From Boesenbergia rotunda (lineage: Eukaryota; Streptophyta; Magnoliopsida; Zingiberales; Zingiberaceae): a stretch of DNA of 64,000 nt. Shown piece by piece: positions 1 to 12,440 of this stretch. Position numbers and translations under genes: made by a program. Location of the stretch: positions 62,001 to 126,000 of the forward strand of contig JAGFNQ010006452.1 in NCBI GenBank assembly GCA_024364735.1. Reading direction: 5' to 3'. The first letter of the stretch is position 1. Every line of letters begins with the position of its first letter. Below the pieces are notes generated by a model, which saw only the letters and a program-made list of their open reading frames with translations, made no database searches and was not told where the DNA came from.

Positions 1-479
1 TTTTCTAAGTGCAAAATTTTTTTTCTATGTGCAAAATCTTTTTTAAGTGCAAATTTTTCTAAGTGCAAATTTTTTTCTAAGTGTAAAAATATTTTTAAGT
101 GTAAAATTTGTTTTAATTGCAAAATTTGTTAAGTGCAAAAATTTTGTTGTTACAAGTAAGAAAACGTTAAAATTCCTGTTTCAAGAAAAAAGTTAAATTT
201 TTCCAAAAGGTGTCTTAAACTTATCAAAATTTGCTTGTCTTAATTTTAAAAAGACTTTAACTTTTTCCTCAAAAAGGGTACACATAATCAAAAATATTTT
301 TGAAAAACTGCATGTTTTTGAAAGCCTCAGGGGGAGAATCTTTAATTCACGAGGAGCTTAATACATGCTTTTTCAAAAATATTTTTTTAAAAGGGGAAAG
401 AGAGGAAATATGTCTGTTTTAGAATAACTATTTTATTTCACTGTTTTAACTTAACTTTTGAACTAGGTTGTCATAGATC
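1..479 (+). mobile_element. 3' internal non-coding end of copia element A
   Basis: AT-rich sequence with many degenerate copies of an AAGTGCAAAATTT-like word and TTTTGAAAAA runs. It resembles the reverse complement of the 3' internal part of element L (about 40800-42300), so it is read as the end of the internal region of a SIRE-like copia on the plus strand whose coding part lies outside the window. No open reading frame is visible. It leads directly into a polypurine tract and an LTR. Confidence 0.6.
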
Positions 480-493
480 AAAAAGGGGAAGAT
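480..493 (+). promoter_or_regulatory. Polypurine tract of copia A
   Basis: The purine run AAAAAGGGGAAGAT abuts the LTR start. The same run lies in front of the 3' LTR of element F (23015-23028). In the retrotransposon cycle this tract primes plus-strand DNA synthesis. Confidence 0.8.
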
Positions 494-1766
494 TATTGGT
501 GTCGAAAGCACCAGATCGAACCTGGGTTTTGATAATGGAAAAGGGTTCAATGTTAAGGTTAAGTTGTTATCTAATGGATCTGTTAAGTGTGCAAGAAAGT
601 CCTAGGTAAGCTAAGCAAAATGTCTTGACCTGCAGGGTTGAGCAATAAGTCCTGGTCATGGACTCGGCACTGAAGACCTGACCGGGGGTTGGGCAATAAG
701 TCCTAGTCGTGGACTGGGCACCGAAGACCTGACCGGGGGTTGGGCAATAAGTCCTGGTCGTGGACTAGGCACTGAAGTCCTGATCCGGAAGATCGGGCAG
801 AAGTCTTAGCCAGTGGGGAGCTGCGGACAAAAGTAGAGTCGGGTCGAGAAGTGGATGTCTCGAGATCCGGCAATCTCAGCGGAGCAAAATTCCAACTGGA
901 GGAGCCAGTTGGCAAAAGGTAACGTCTCCTGAGAGGAGTAGGTGAGGACGCGTTCCCTGAAAGAGGGAACATTAGGCGTTGGTTCGACCTAGGGTTCCAT
1001 TTTGGAAGCCCAAAGTCAGAACCAAGACAGTGCAGACTATTAATTGTACTTAATTTTACTATCACTGTTGTTCTGGAACTAACCCTGGTTGCAGGAGCAA
1101 AAGGTTGGAGTTTCTGCATCCTAGGCGCCCGAGAACACAGGCGCCTATGTTGATACAGGCGCCCTAAAGAGGTTACTCCAGAGGTTGTGAAGCTGAACCA
1201 CCACGTCAGCATGGGAGGCGCCCGTGAGTAGTCAGGCATCCTAGGATCCCTGGATAAAGGGATAGACGTTGGTCGAGTTTGCGGATGAGGATGCGCGCAG
1301 ATAGGCAACCTGGAAGGCACCTTACAGTATCAAGGGCGCCCTAGACGTCAGTATAAAAAGGGGTTCACCCCCTTTCTTCCAGACCACACTTTTTCCAACT
1401 CAAGTACTCAAGCGCTCAGTTTTGTTTCCTCCGTGCTCGAGTTTCAAGTGCCAATAATGCTCCAAATCGACGACCTACTGGTCTGGTCTTTATATTCTTT
1501 ACCGATCGTCGGTATTCTTTTAAGTGTTTTTTTTAATTCTGTATTCATGATTCAACTCTTGTAATACTTTTACGAAATATAGAATTTCCCAACAAAAATG
1601 ATCAAGGACCGTGGGCCTTGGAGTAGGAGCTGTCATAGATTCCGAACCAAGTTAAAAGAAAAAGAGTTAGCAGTGCTTTAATTTTTTGCTGTACATTATT
1701 CTTACGTATCCGAAAGTTTATAGATATTCACCGCCCCCCCCTCTATCGATTCTAAACGATCCCACA
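494..1766 (+). mobile_element. 3' LTR of SIRE-like copia A
   Basis: Starts TATTGGTG (the usual TG is TA here) just after the polypurine tract and ends CGATCCCACA. It aligns from end to end with the LTR at 31441-32816: the same opening text (GATCGAACCTG, TTTTGATAATGG), the same U5 end with a C-run followed by CTCTATCG. Repeated AGTCCTGGTC/GGACT words lie at about 650-800, GGCGCC-containing palindromes at 1124-1341, and a TATA box (TATAAAAA, 1352-1359) follows, placing the transcription start near 1380. The LTR end is inserted in the gag of element B. The reading frame on the minus strand at 703-1320 is an LTR shadow, not a gene. Confidence 0.85.
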
Positions 1767-2431
1767 GCTTTTTTCTTCTTCTTGACTTTCGGTTTAGAAG
1801 TTGAAGCCTCTTGAGCAACGAAAGCATGTGCACTCTGAGGAGAAAAACCTTCTGCCGCCTGGAGTTCTGTCAGAAGTTCCGCCAACGAATATGTACGTTT
1901 GCTCATATTGTAGCTTAGGTGAAACTGCTCAAAACTCCTTGGTAGAGATTAGAGAATAATATCAACCTGGGTTTCTCCATTTATCTCTGCTCTAAGGACT
2001 TCCATCTCATTTAGCCGAGCCATCATTTTGAGAACATGTTCCCTCACGGGCATACCCTCAATTATGGTGGTCGTCATTAAGCTCCTCATTGCCTCTTGCC
2101 TAGCAGCCCAATTCTGATGTCCGAAGAGTTCTTTGAGATTGAACTTCACATCATAAGTTATGGAAGAAGCCTGATGTTGTTGTTGTTGCACATTTGACAT
2201 AGAAGCCAAATTGTGACATTGCGTCATCTCGTCTGCTTTTATCCACTGCTTAAAACATTCCTTCTCCACTTCATCATAATTCATGCTAGGCTTTTCAGGA
2301 CAAAACTCGAAAAGTACACATTTGGATTCCTTGGCAATCAAGATAATGCCCAGATTTGGTTCCCAATCATTAAAGTTAGGGGCAGTAAGTTCGTTTTCTT
2401 TTAGTATTACAGCTAGTGGGTTGAAGGTCAT
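1767..2431 (-). pseudogene. gag: Ty1/copia gag, 3' end cut off (element B)
   Basis: Minus-strand capsid gene starting MTFNPLAVILKENEL at 2431. It contains the copia gag features FNDWEPN near the N-terminus, then KFNLKELFGHQNWAARQEAM and the MPVREHVLKMMARLNEME stretch typical of the UBN2-type copia gag domain, followed by a lysine run (KPKVKKKKKA). A single in-frame TAA near 1964 interrupts it before SLPRSFEQFHLSYN. The zinc knuckle and all of pol are absent because the LTR of A lies at the C-terminal side (junction 1766/1767). Gag forms the virus-like particle that packages the element's RNA in the cytoplasm. Family assignment is secure; the frame is broken. Confidence 0.85.
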
Positions 2432-3399
2432 TTTGAAAATTTCCTAAAAACACCAAGAATATCGCATGCCACGATAGTGTGGGCGTATACGAATTCTACA
2501 TTTGTAAGAGGAGGTTTTACCCATTAATTTTATTATCTTGTCAACCTAACTTTTTGACAAATAAAATTAATAGTTGGTTCCTCTTCTGCCCTACAAATAT
2601 AGGCAGTGACTCCGATGGGGAGGATACTACTATTTGCATCTAAGTGTTTCCCATTACATATACTAAGAAAATTATCTTGGATTATGTGTCGTCCGATGGA
2701 GAAAATCATACGCTCCTCAATAACTCTCTATAATCATGTCTGACCTAGTGATCCGTAGAACAAGCCCATCCGATGGGGAGGAAGAAACTCAGAGCCAACA
2801 CGCAAGCTTGTTCGCATCGCATGTCAAATTAGTAATGGAGGTCATGCGACCCTTAGGGTCCTTCTCCCACTTAGTTATTTATAATTGAGGAATTTTCATG
2901 CATGCACGACAAGCATATAAACTAAAAGCAATAAACAAGAAAAAACAAATGTTTCCGACTATTATGGCTTTAGTCTTCAATATGCCTCCAGTCGTGTCGC
3001 CACCTCGTCTGCTCCTCCCTATCCATGCGCAAGCCACCATGAAGGGATCTCCGAGCCGAGATAAAAGGCTATTTATTTACATCCATCGATCCTATACTCC
3101 ACAAAAGAGTGTACATCAAATCTACATCGAAAGTAAATAAAAAGCGCGGCTAAACAAGTGTCGTATTTAATTACAAAAATCAAATACCAAATTTAGCCTC
3201 GTCAACCCCAAGGATTAAATAATATTACAACCATGCACAACTAATCACATACACACATATTTTAGCCATAATAGTTGGAATCTCGTGCCTGCAACCAAAG
3301 AGATAGCCTACGCATATCCTACTATTATCCGGCAAAATAAAATACATGATAAAGTGCAAAATGTAATCGAATCCAAAACACACAAAATCGGAAACCATT
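2432..3399 (-). mobile_element. 5' untranslated leader of copia B
   Basis: About 970 bases between gag and the primer binding site, with no credible reading frame. It includes two stretches in which CCGATGGGGAGGA recurs (about 2610 and 2770), a short internal repeat of unknown role. The position between PBS and gag makes it the leader that would hold packaging and dimerisation signals; no specific structure was identified. Confidence 0.6.
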
Positions 3400-3412
3400 G
3401 GCTCTGATACTA
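3400..3412 (-). promoter_or_regulatory. tRNA-Met primer binding site of copia B
   Basis: Plus-strand text GGCTCTGATACTA is the complement of TAGTATCAGAGCC, one base away from the plant initiator tRNA-Met site TGGTATCAGAGC. It lies 2 bases inside the adjacent LTR, as expected for a minus-strand element. Confidence 0.8.
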
Positions 3413-3414
3413 AT

Positions 3415-5265
3415 TGATGGTCGTGGATTCCGGGTCGCTCATGGGAAACCTCTCCATGTCCACGGATCAAAAATTTTCAATCCAAATGGACACATATTTC
3501 CCAAACGATCGTCTCATCGTCGTACTAATTGATTCAAGTTACTACTTGACCAAACTTGTTGTTCAAGCCTTGTAACTCGCCTAACCAATTAGTCATGGAA
3601 TAGATGATGAGTGGATCGCCGATTTTTGTGTTTATCATTGAGGTCCAAAATAATTAATTATCATAATTAATTAACAAATAATTAACATGCAATGATAATT
3701 AATTAAATACATGAAATGATAGAAAGAACAAAGGAACCAAAGAAGAAGTTATACCTTCCCTTTTATCTCGCGATCTTCTATTATATGATCCTCCTTTTTT
3801 GGACGTCGTGTGGGCGATGATCTACCAAGAGTCGTAGTCACCGAGGATCCAATCTCCTTCTTCCAAGGTTGCACCAAAACCCTAGGGTAAGGGTTGTCGC
3901 CGGCTAACCTTTATCCCTCCTCCTCCATTGCGTCGCCGATCACCAAAAGACAAGCTCTCTCTTCCACCGCCGGCACTGACCTCGCTCCATGGATAACTGG
4001 CCAACAGGGGATAAGAGAAGAAGAGGAAGAGGAAGTAGATGTGAAGATAGACCAAACCCTTCTCTCCTTCTTCCGTCCTCCACCTTGCAGCGCCGAGACT
4101 CCTCCTTCTCCCTCTTGGTTGCCGCTGGCCAATCTCTTTGCCTTCTCAAGCTTGCACCGGCCAAGAGCAATGAAGAGACGCTCCTCTTTGCTTCCTTGCG
4201 CCGCTGCCTTAGAGAGGAGAAGATATGAGAAGAGAAGAAGAAGAAAACTCTTCTTCCTCTCCTTACCGCCTGCGCACCTCAACCAAAACCTAGGAGAGAG
4301 AGAGAGAGAGAATAGGGGAGAGGCTTAGGGTTGCTTGGTCTCTTGGATTGGATGCCTTGGTATCATGACTATATGGGTATATATAGGGCTACAATAGGGA
4401 CCATGAGGAGGAGTTGAGTCTTGGTCACCTAATGGATCAAGGCCCGATCTATTAATGAAGATTCATTCCACTAAAGGATCCTCATTGAACTACCTCACCA
4501 CCCCCATATTTAAATATGGGCTCCACCTATTATGAGTACAAGTATCTCCCCGTGTTTAAGATATCGAATACCCGTTGATTAATTTAAATTACTGACAATT
4601 TAATTAATCAACATCTAACACCTTGAGTAGTACCACTCAACCTTATCATCATGTTGGACCAAGTCCACCTGCAGAATTTAACATGATGAACCTTATGAGC
4701 TCCTCAAGGGGGCATCATCAACCCGACTCACCAGGACACGCTTTCCATTTATAATCAACGACACACCATATAAATTGTATTATTTCCCAACTTACCGGGT
4801 CTATCGATTTAACAGAATAAATCTCGCCCATTGGTAAATCAAAGAAATAATTACTAAGAACATGTGCCCGTTATTATATCAGGATTAAGAGCATGTACTC
4901 CATAATAACTGAGGTTTGATTCAATTATAAAATTAGTATAAATTGAATCACCTCTATGTCGGTCTTACTCAATACACACAAAGTGCACTAGTGTAATTCT
5001 ATGGTCAAGATAAACCAACACCAAATCACACTACAACCATCCCGATGGTTTATCCAAATTCATCTCGGTTGTGAGCCTCTACTTATACTTTACAAGGAAC
5101 TGATAACATGATCTTCTGTGCGACATCACACACCATGTTATCTACAATGTAAAGTATCAGACAATATACACATACTAATATAAACATGCAAACAGTGATC
5201 TTGTAATTCTCTTTCAAAATGTAGATGTCTATATAAAAGCAAAGCATTTAGTATACATCCTAACA
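3415..5265 (-). mobile_element. 5' LTR of copia B
   Basis: Bounded by TGATGGTCGTGG at 3415 and ATCCTAACA at 5265, so in element orientation it runs TGTTAGGAT...CGACCATCA, next to the PBS and leader of B. It is 1851 bp long. A GA microsatellite lies at about 4293-4312 and a TATATATA box at about 4378. Immediately right of it the gypsy RT sequence of fragment C begins in mid-gene, so B was inserted into a gypsy element whose other half would lie left of the window. Several open frames around 3900-4300 are shadows in C/T-rich LTR sequence. Confidence 0.75.
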
Positions 5266-6048
5266 TATTTGGATCAGTTTGTTATTATTTTCATCGACGA
5301 CATCCTGATTAACTCCTGTTTTGAAGAGGAACATGTGTGCCACCTTCGCATCGTCTTGGAGACTCTCTGACAGGAGCAGTTGTATGCGAAGTTCAACAAA
5401 TGTGCTTTCTGGTTGTCTTCTATGGGTTTTCTCTGACACGTTGTTTCTAGTAGAGGTATCTCCGTAGATCCCCAAAAGATCGAGGTTGTCACCAGCTAGG
5501 AGCATCCTAAGTCAGTTCAGGAGGTGCGGAGTTTTCTCAGATTGGCTGGTTATTATCGACGATTTGTTGAGGGTATTTCCAACATTGCTTCACCGTTAAC
5601 ACGTCTGACCAGAAAAGACGTGAAATTTATTTGGACAGAGGCTTACGAGACCAGTTTTCAGGAGCTCAAGCGGCAATTGGTGTCTGCACCTGTTTTGGTG
5701 TTACCTTCAGGAGAGGACGGATTCATACTCTACACAGACACATCACATCAGGGTTTGGGTACAGTTTTGATGCAGCATGGACGAGTAATCTCTTATGCTT
5801 CTCGTCAGCTGAAGGAACATGAGAAGAACTATCTAGTTCATGACTTAGAGCTTGCAACCATTATTTTTGCCTTAAAGATATGGAGACACCATCTCTACAG
5901 CGTTACATTTGAGATTTTCGTGAATCATAAGAGCCTAAAGTATCTATTCACTCAGAAGGAGTTGAATCTTCGTCAGAGGAGATGGATGAAATTCCTGAAG
6001 GATTATGACTGTACTACTAGCTACCATCCAGGGAAAGCTAATGTATAA
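5266..6048 (+). pseudogene. pol: Ty3/gypsy RT and RNase H fragment (element C)
   Basis: Starts in the reverse transcriptase palm at YLDQFVIIFIDDILI, with the catalytic FIDD box, then the connection (VRSFLRLAGYYRRFVEGISN, LTRLTRK) and an RNase H domain (LYTDTSHQGLGTVLMQ, YASRQLKEHEKNY, KIWRHHLY), ending at YHPGKANV where homology stops abruptly. In-frame stops occur in LETL*QEQ, GFL*HVV and VTS*EHP (TAG at 5497-5499, normally Trp). The sequence is a close relative of the pol of element E (25973-26900) but on the opposite strand. The 5' part is cut by the LTR of B; the 3' part ends in unclassified DNA. Confidence 0.9.
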
Positions 6049-8375
6049 TCCTTTGGGCATCCTTTGGGCCGACACAATAGTTTAACTTAGTAGCACGTTA
6101 TGCAGATAGACATAAGAAAATACTAAAAATTTTAACCCAACAAATAATTTCTTAATCAGCCTTAATATCTACAAATTAGAGTTATTAATCTATTGATACC
6201 ATATGGTTATCGAATGTATAATCCAATCGATTATCCCAATTGATCTGAAAACCTACTATATGCGACAACATGATTATATATAGAATCTTTCCCTTAGAAG
6301 TTAGAGTTTCCTTCTGATTCTATAATTAAATAATATTATTTAATGTTATTTAATCCTTGATCATTATGCATTAAAAAATTATTTGATGTATTTTTTTAGC
6401 ACTTTTCATGTAGAAATAGTACTAATATATATAGACACTTAGAAACAGTGCTAATTGATTGGAATAATTAGTAATATATCCTTTAACCTTTTAATTGATA
6501 AAAAAAATTAAATGATTGATAGTCGCGAGTTTAAGGCAGATAATCGATTGAAAAAATTGTCAATCAATCAGGAAAACTTTAATCGATTGATCAATTGATT
6601 CCAATAATTTTTGTTCACTATTTTAGACTCGATAATCACTTAGCCGACTAAGCCAATTAATTGGATCATCGCGATTTAACCTAAAAATTAGGTTAAACGC
6701 GACGGTTCTTCCACAGTTTTTGATGTTTTTCACATAAACACAAAAAATTTAGAAAACAAGTCTATCCTAGTTTTTTCTTATATTATTTTTGATGATTAAA
6801 AATTGTATTATATTAGGATAACCTATCTAACATATAAATAATAAATTGATGAAAAACTTAAACTTTATTGCCATAAAAATGGCGAAACAAAACCAAAGCT
6901 CTGATACCAAATGATAGAAATTGTATTTTCTCCTAACCGCATGAATTCTAAGAATGAAAAAAGAATTTGAATAGAGAAAACATAAGGTATAAAACATAGA
7001 TCTAGTTACGTCGAAAATATAGCGTAATAACATAAGGCATAAATAAAATATGACAAGGAACCTGATTGAAGAGTCATATTCTTATCTTTAGCGTCGTCGG
7101 CTTGAATCCTTGTGGAAGTAGATAAAGCAAAAGTGAGAGAAAGGTCTTCCAAAGGGCTTAGACGATGATGACACCGAAAAATCTCTTGTCGATGGGGAAC
7201 AAGAAGTTAGGTCAAGATGATACTCTAAATCCGTGAGGATCTCCCCTTTACATGTGTAGCTTACAAATAAGCTTACCTAATAGGGATACAAATATCCAAC
7301 ATGAGAGAGATGAAACACTAGAGTCATGAGAATCATGAGCGATTCTTTAAGTGAATGTAATTTAGACCCTTTTTTTAGGTAACATTGTTGTAAATGATGT
7401 GTTTAGCTAGCTAAAAGTAAGCTATGTGAATCCTTCAATTGGTGGATTGATGTTCTAAATCATAGTTTATTGACAAACTTAGTCTTATGCCTTTGCATAG
7501 GAGTATGGTATTGGTGATAAGCCAAGTGAAGGTGTCACCATTTAAGCTTCAATCGACCAAGCATTGTCTAATCGGATAGATCATATCAATCAATTGACTA
7601 TAAACATTAGGTATATAGAATGTTTTTAATTGAGCAATTATTGTTTAAATAGAAATTTAGTCAATTAGAGATTAAATGAGTCAATTTATTTATTAATTTA
7701 TCGCAATGTTGTTTGCTTCCAATGACTATATTTGTTGGTTCAATCGATTGGATGGTTTAGTCAAATGGAAACAGCTAGCATATAGTTATTCAAGGGCTTA
7801 TTATATATACTCTTAAGAGTACTTTATGCACTAAAGGATACACAAGATATATTTCAAACCTTTTATAATCAAGTACTAAATCTCTCCAATGCCATGAAAA
7901 AAAATTGAAGGTTTTCAACTCACACTTATGGTAATCTACTCCCCTAGTCTTTACATTTTTAGAGATTTTATTGTAAACAATCCTTAGTTGAGTGTGTAGA
8001 GACATACCCCATTGTTTATTGCAAAATGATAGTTTAGATCCATTTTCATAGGAGAGAATGTGGAAGACACAACTAAGACAACAAGGGAAGGATGAGCTAG
8101 GGAAGTTAAAAGGCATGATCTTTGAAACAACATTAAGCAAGAAAGGCTCCATCATGGTTAATCTTCTTTACAAGTTTCATGATATGCAAGTGTGAGGAAT
8201 AAAGACATACAATACACTATAAGATTTTAAACGAGATCTTCAAGTTATTCAACTTGAATCAGAATTAGCAACGCCCATTAACTCGCATCTAAGTGGTCAA
8301 ACAAAGCAATTAGATGCAGTTTTAGATATAAAACATCACCATTAATATGTGGATGCTAATCAAATGGTCAACTAA
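6049..8375. other. Unclassified AT-rich spacer with retroelement traces
   Basis: About 2.3 kb without a recognisable gene. The palindromic word CAATCGATTG and close variants (ATCGATTGA, TCAATTGATT, CAATCGATTGG) recur between about 6540 and 7760. A tRNA-Met PBS-like site sits at 6898-6909, followed by TGATAG. This suggests part of another minus-strand copia LTR and leader, but I could not define a second boundary. The frames at 6827-7033 and 7790-8155 have no recognisable domain and AT-driven composition. Confidence 0.45.
6898..6909 (-). promoter_or_regulatory. Primer-binding-site-like motif
   Basis: GCTCTGATACCA on the plus strand is the exact complement of TGGTATCAGAGC, the initiator tRNA-Met site. 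It is followed two bases later by TGATAG, a plausible LTR edge for a minus-strand element. No matching second LTR was found in the window. Confidence 0.55.
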
Positions 8376-10672
8376 TGTTACACCCCCAGAAACCCATGCT
8401 CGCTCAAAAATTGGACAGTATATCCCCTGTATGGCGGAAAATCTTGAATATTTATATATGTCTCACAACAATATATAGCATAACCTCACACAGTTAGCAT
8501 CACAATAGTAAATAAAAGCTCCATAATCATGCATTTAATATCGATAAGAGAGATAAAAATAAAAAAAACCACATATCGAAATTAAAACTCAAATTAAATC
8601 CAAAGACAAACATACCAGTCAATAAATGCATAAACATAACTCCACTCAAAACTATATATAACTCTACTAAGACAATAAATATTAGATTAATAAAGTAAAT
8701 ATGGAAATAAAGAAAATACAGAAATAAAGTAAATGCGGGAAAAACTCCAAAAGGCTCGATACCATGGGACTAGCAACTGGGTGTTCTTCTAGCTCCAAGT
8801 AATGCATCTATCGATTACTTGAAACAAAATTAGATAGTAGAGGTAGTGCGTTCGAGTGAACTCTACGGATATAAGAGTAGATAAATGCATGGCATACTAA
8901 AAGGTCCAACAAGTAAATAGAAACAAAAGTATACAGTCTTTGGAACAGAATAACACTTATGTGAGTATGTAAAACTGAATGAAAGTGCAAACATAAATAA
9001 TACATGTATGTTAATCAAATGCAATAATCATAGCTCATATACATACAGCAAATACAAAAAAATACAAAATGCAATAAATGCACATGATCTCATGACATGT
9101 GTCACCCCTGACGCCAGTCAAGCCGCTATTACATCACATCTGTGAGGCCGAGTGGGTAGAGTTGTGACAACTGTACGCACTCCAACAACTACCACTACTA
9201 TAAGTAGTTGAGTGAACAGGATGTTGAGGAGCCAACTACTCTAAAATCCCAAGAAAAAGGGGGAGCCACCAACAGCTCTATTATCCCTCGAAAACCATAG
9301 TTAGGGTGTCAAATGTTTGCCTATAACTTCAACATCTACTACCCATGAGTGGTCAAGTGTGGAATAACAGGACAGCTACTCGCACTTTAGCAACTACCAC
9401 TACCCATGAATGATTGAGTAGGCAGAGCAACTAAATGATTAACGATGGGCTTAACCATAAGAAAGTTGATGCTCGTCAGCATACAACTATGCAAATATGA
9501 TGCATGATACTAAATACACAATCAACCAAGCCACAACTATGCAACGGTATGAAAAATAACACTAGAATCAAATAAACATGCAACTAATCTATTCCTTTCT
9601 ATAAGTACTTGCCTATAATTTGAGTAACTCAAAGACCAAGCAAAGAAAAGTATTAACGATGATATCAAAGTCAAAGATAAGGTAAAGCAATCCTACTCAA
9701 AAAAAATATTCATACATTTAAGTTCAATAATCTACAAGATACAAAGGAGAAGTACCCGCCTTAAATGTAGAACGTGTCCAAGTAAATCTCATGTCCTGGT
9801 GCTTGTATCAACTCAAAGTCTTGTATCAAAGACACTGTTTAGCTATCTATACAATTAATAAAATATCTAAATTACTACTAAACTTAGTTAAGATCAAATC
9901 CTTAAATTTAATAGCAGCAAACAAACCTATGGCAAAGGTGATACAAGATCACAAGCTAAACCTCTAAGTTTATTAATGTAACATACTAATCCAATTAACC
10001 TCCAATTAGAAAACTTTAATAGAGTTAACTTAATCATCAATCAACTAACTAATCCAATAATAATCGCCTTCACCATATTTTCATCTTAGCTAACCATGAG
10101 ATGAATTCATATTTTCATTAGTCATGTCAAATTGATCAATCAATTCAATGATATACTTATTCATCTAACTCCTTTATAGGTTAATCAATTTATCATGAAA
10201 ATCTTTCGTGATCTAATCATTCCTAACCATATGATCGATTAAATAGTGAGTCTACCTTTAATCCATCATTACTTACTGATCAACATTTATCTCTACCTAG
10301 CGTCATCCAAGAATAACACACCGGTTAGAACAATACTTAAAATTAAGCTAAGAACTAGCCGTAAATGGAAATAATTAATGAAATAAGCATCCAAAAGCCC
10401 TCAGGACAAACACTCACCTTGATGTTCACAGCACTTTATGCACAGAACAGAAAACCCACAGTCATCCTCCAATTACTAACCTAAAAATCAAGACAATACT
10501 CCAAATGTAACTGATAGTAACACAACTCCAATCCTTCAACCACTCATGGCTTAATACAAAACAAGGAAACCATAGAGAGCCTTACCAAAATTAGTGTTGT
10601 TGACTAGTCCCCTGGCTCCAAATCCTGCCGATTAGCATAGAGGAGAAGATCAGCGGAATTCAAACACAATTG
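8376..10672 (-). mobile_element. Gypsy LTR of the E family, truncated (element D)
   Basis: Starts TGTTACACCCCC and matches the 5' LTR of element E (29644-31440) over most of its length: the opening text around ATGCTCGCTC and CCCTGTATGGCGGA, the stretch AATAGCAGCAAACAAACC at about 9922, and GCATAGAGGAGAAGATCAG near 10640. Homology ends at about 10672. Unlike the E copy it retains the segment 9085-9900 containing GACGCCAGTCAAGCCGC. E's PBS position shows that this orientation is minus. It may be a solo or truncated LTR; no internal region follows on the left. Confidence 0.7.
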
Positions 10673-11050
10673 CAAAACTATTGTAAACTACAGTATGTCG
10701 GGAATCAGTCCAGAAAATTTTTGAGAATATTTTTCTTAGGGGTAAAAAGGGTCTAAATCCTAAAATGGGAGGGGCTAATGGCTTAAACCCAAAAACAACA
10801 GGGGCGTAAATTGAGTAACCCAAATAAGGAGGGGTGGATTGCAAAATACCCCCTTAAATCCCTTCTTCCTCCACCAATCTCAACCCGATGTGATTCCTTC
10901 ATTCCCCTTTCCCTGCTCGATTCCAAGCCACCACAGAGTGATCACTTCTCCTTCACCCTACTTCCTCATCGGATCTCAATTGGAGAGCTTGGGTGGAGGC
11001 ACAGTTGAATCCTACCGACGATCATCCTCCTCGTCGAGATCCACAGCTAG
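10673..11050 (+). mobile_element. Start of inverted gypsy LTR D'
   Basis: Sequence that abuts LTR D and continues, after the solo LTR at 11051-14815, at 14816. It carries the repeated phrase GGAGGGG and a C/T-rich stretch that looks like a promoter and 5' untranslated region. It is assigned to an LTR because the downstream part (14821-17374) is an inverted relative of LTR D. The frames at 10811-11186 run into the inserted LTR and show no domain. Confidence 0.5.
11046..11050. repeat. Target site duplication, left copy (GCTAG)
   Basis: GCTAG directly precedes TGTAACG of the solo LTR and recurs at 14816-14820 directly after its end. A perfect 5-bp duplication is what LTR-element integrase makes. 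Confidence 0.9.
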
Positions 11051-11547
11051 TGTAACGCCCGCTTTTTTTTTCCTAAGCGGCGTTACGTTAACATGCTTAG
11101 GGCATGTAGACATCATAAGGCAGCGGAATAACTTAACTTATACATGCCCTGTTACCATTCTTAACTTATTGACATGGGAACCTTAGCATATTAACTTTGA
11201 ACTTAAGCATCCTATCATGTCTCACATAACATCATATCATAAGGTTCCGTAAGTCATTATTCAAACACATAAGTAAACATATAGTTCCTGGGCCAAGTCA
11301 CTACATCACACATGCGTTCTTGCCCTCCTGCTGCTTCCTTCATTATCCCCTTGAATGATCTGCGGTATAATGAAATAAGACTATAAGCACACAAGCTTAG
11401 TAAGACTCTTTCCTACTCACAAAACCATCCATCATTCATCATCTCATAATGAGCACATAAAACATTAACATACTTGGTGCTCTACTTAGAACATAACATC
11501 TTGCATCACTTATCGTATACATAGCATGGCATGAACATAAACATAGT

Positions 11548-12010
11548 AACATTCTAAGCATGGCATGATACATGGCATAAACATAAACATCATAGACATT
11601 CTAAGCATGGCATAATTCATTCATTCTCATGGCACAATTCATAAACATAGTGAACATTCTAAGCATGGCATAATTCATGGCATATCGTAAACATAGTGAC
11701 CATTCTAAGCATGGCATAATTCATGGCATGAATCATAAACATAGTGAACATTCTAAGCATGGCATAATTCATGGCATATCGTAAACATAGTGAACATTCT
11801 AAGCATGGCATAATTCATGGCATAAATCATAAACATAGTAAACATTCTAAGCATGGCATAATTCATGGTATAAATCATAAACATAGTGAACATTCTAAGC
11901 ATGGCATAATTCATGGCATAAATCATAAACATAGTGAACATTCTAAGCATGGCATAATTCATGGCATATATCATAAACATAGTGAACATTCTAAGCATGG
12001 CATAATTCAT
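11548..12010. repeat. 48-bp tandem repeat in solo LTR
   Basis: About ten copies of a unit of roughly 48 bases that begins ACATTCTAAGCATGGCATAA and continues with TCATGGCATAAATCATAAACATAGTGA-like text. Early copies (before about 11700) are more variable, later ones nearly identical. It creates repetitive open frames on both strands (11753-12010 minus, 11771-12067 plus) that are artefacts of the array. Confidence 0.9.
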
Positions 12011-12175
12011 TCATTCTCATGCATACTTCTTAACATGAAACGTAAGCATAAAATCTTATCAACATAGCATAATGCATAACATGAATGGATGCATGAGTGG
12101 AATGCATATACATAAGGATGCTTACTTTTAAAACATACTTTTCATTGCTTAAACATAATCATCATAACATCATTT

Positions 12176-12440
12176 GGGGTCCCCGGCTTGTACCACATAC
12201 ATACATCATTGCACGCATCCCTAGCAAGTCCGAGGTCGCGAGCCCCAACCTACTAGGGTAAGGACAGCATAGTCGGTAGTCCCCGAACCGAGGCGTTCTT
12301 AAGGTGCCCATCCCTGTTGCACAGCTCCAGTAGTGCCAGAACCGTGGACAGCTACGGTAGTCCAAAACCGGGGCGTTCTTAAGGTGCCCATCCCTTGGAC
12401 CCATACTTCGGTCCGGTACAAGCCCATACATAAAGTAAAA
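12176..12440. repeat. Conserved GC-rich block of Tekay-type LTRs
   Basis: Contains two copies of a segment with the words GTAGTCC, AACCG and GGCGTTCTTAAGGTGCCCAT (about 12270-12330 and 12350-12400), bracketed by GGGGTCCCCGGCTTGTACC and CGGTACAAGCCCATAC. The same block, with only one internal copy, is present at 55586-55750 in the LTR of J. The two outer words GGCTTGTACC and GGTACAAGCC are inverted repeats of each other, so the block could fold as a long hairpin. Confidence 0.65.

Noticed and set aside
703..1320. 205-codon open frame on the minus strand
   Set aside because: It lies wholly inside the LTR of A over the TATA box and repeat clusters, is Pro/Arg/Ser-rich by composition and has no domain.
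3894..4328. 144-codon plus-strand and 123-codon minus-strand frames
   Set aside because: They overlap each other in C/T-rich, GA-repeat LTR sequence of B and show no domain.
11753..12067. Repetitive open frames on both strands (85 and 98 codons)
   Set aside because: Both are readings of the 48-bp tandem array; the unit length is a multiple of three, so all frames without a stop stay open.
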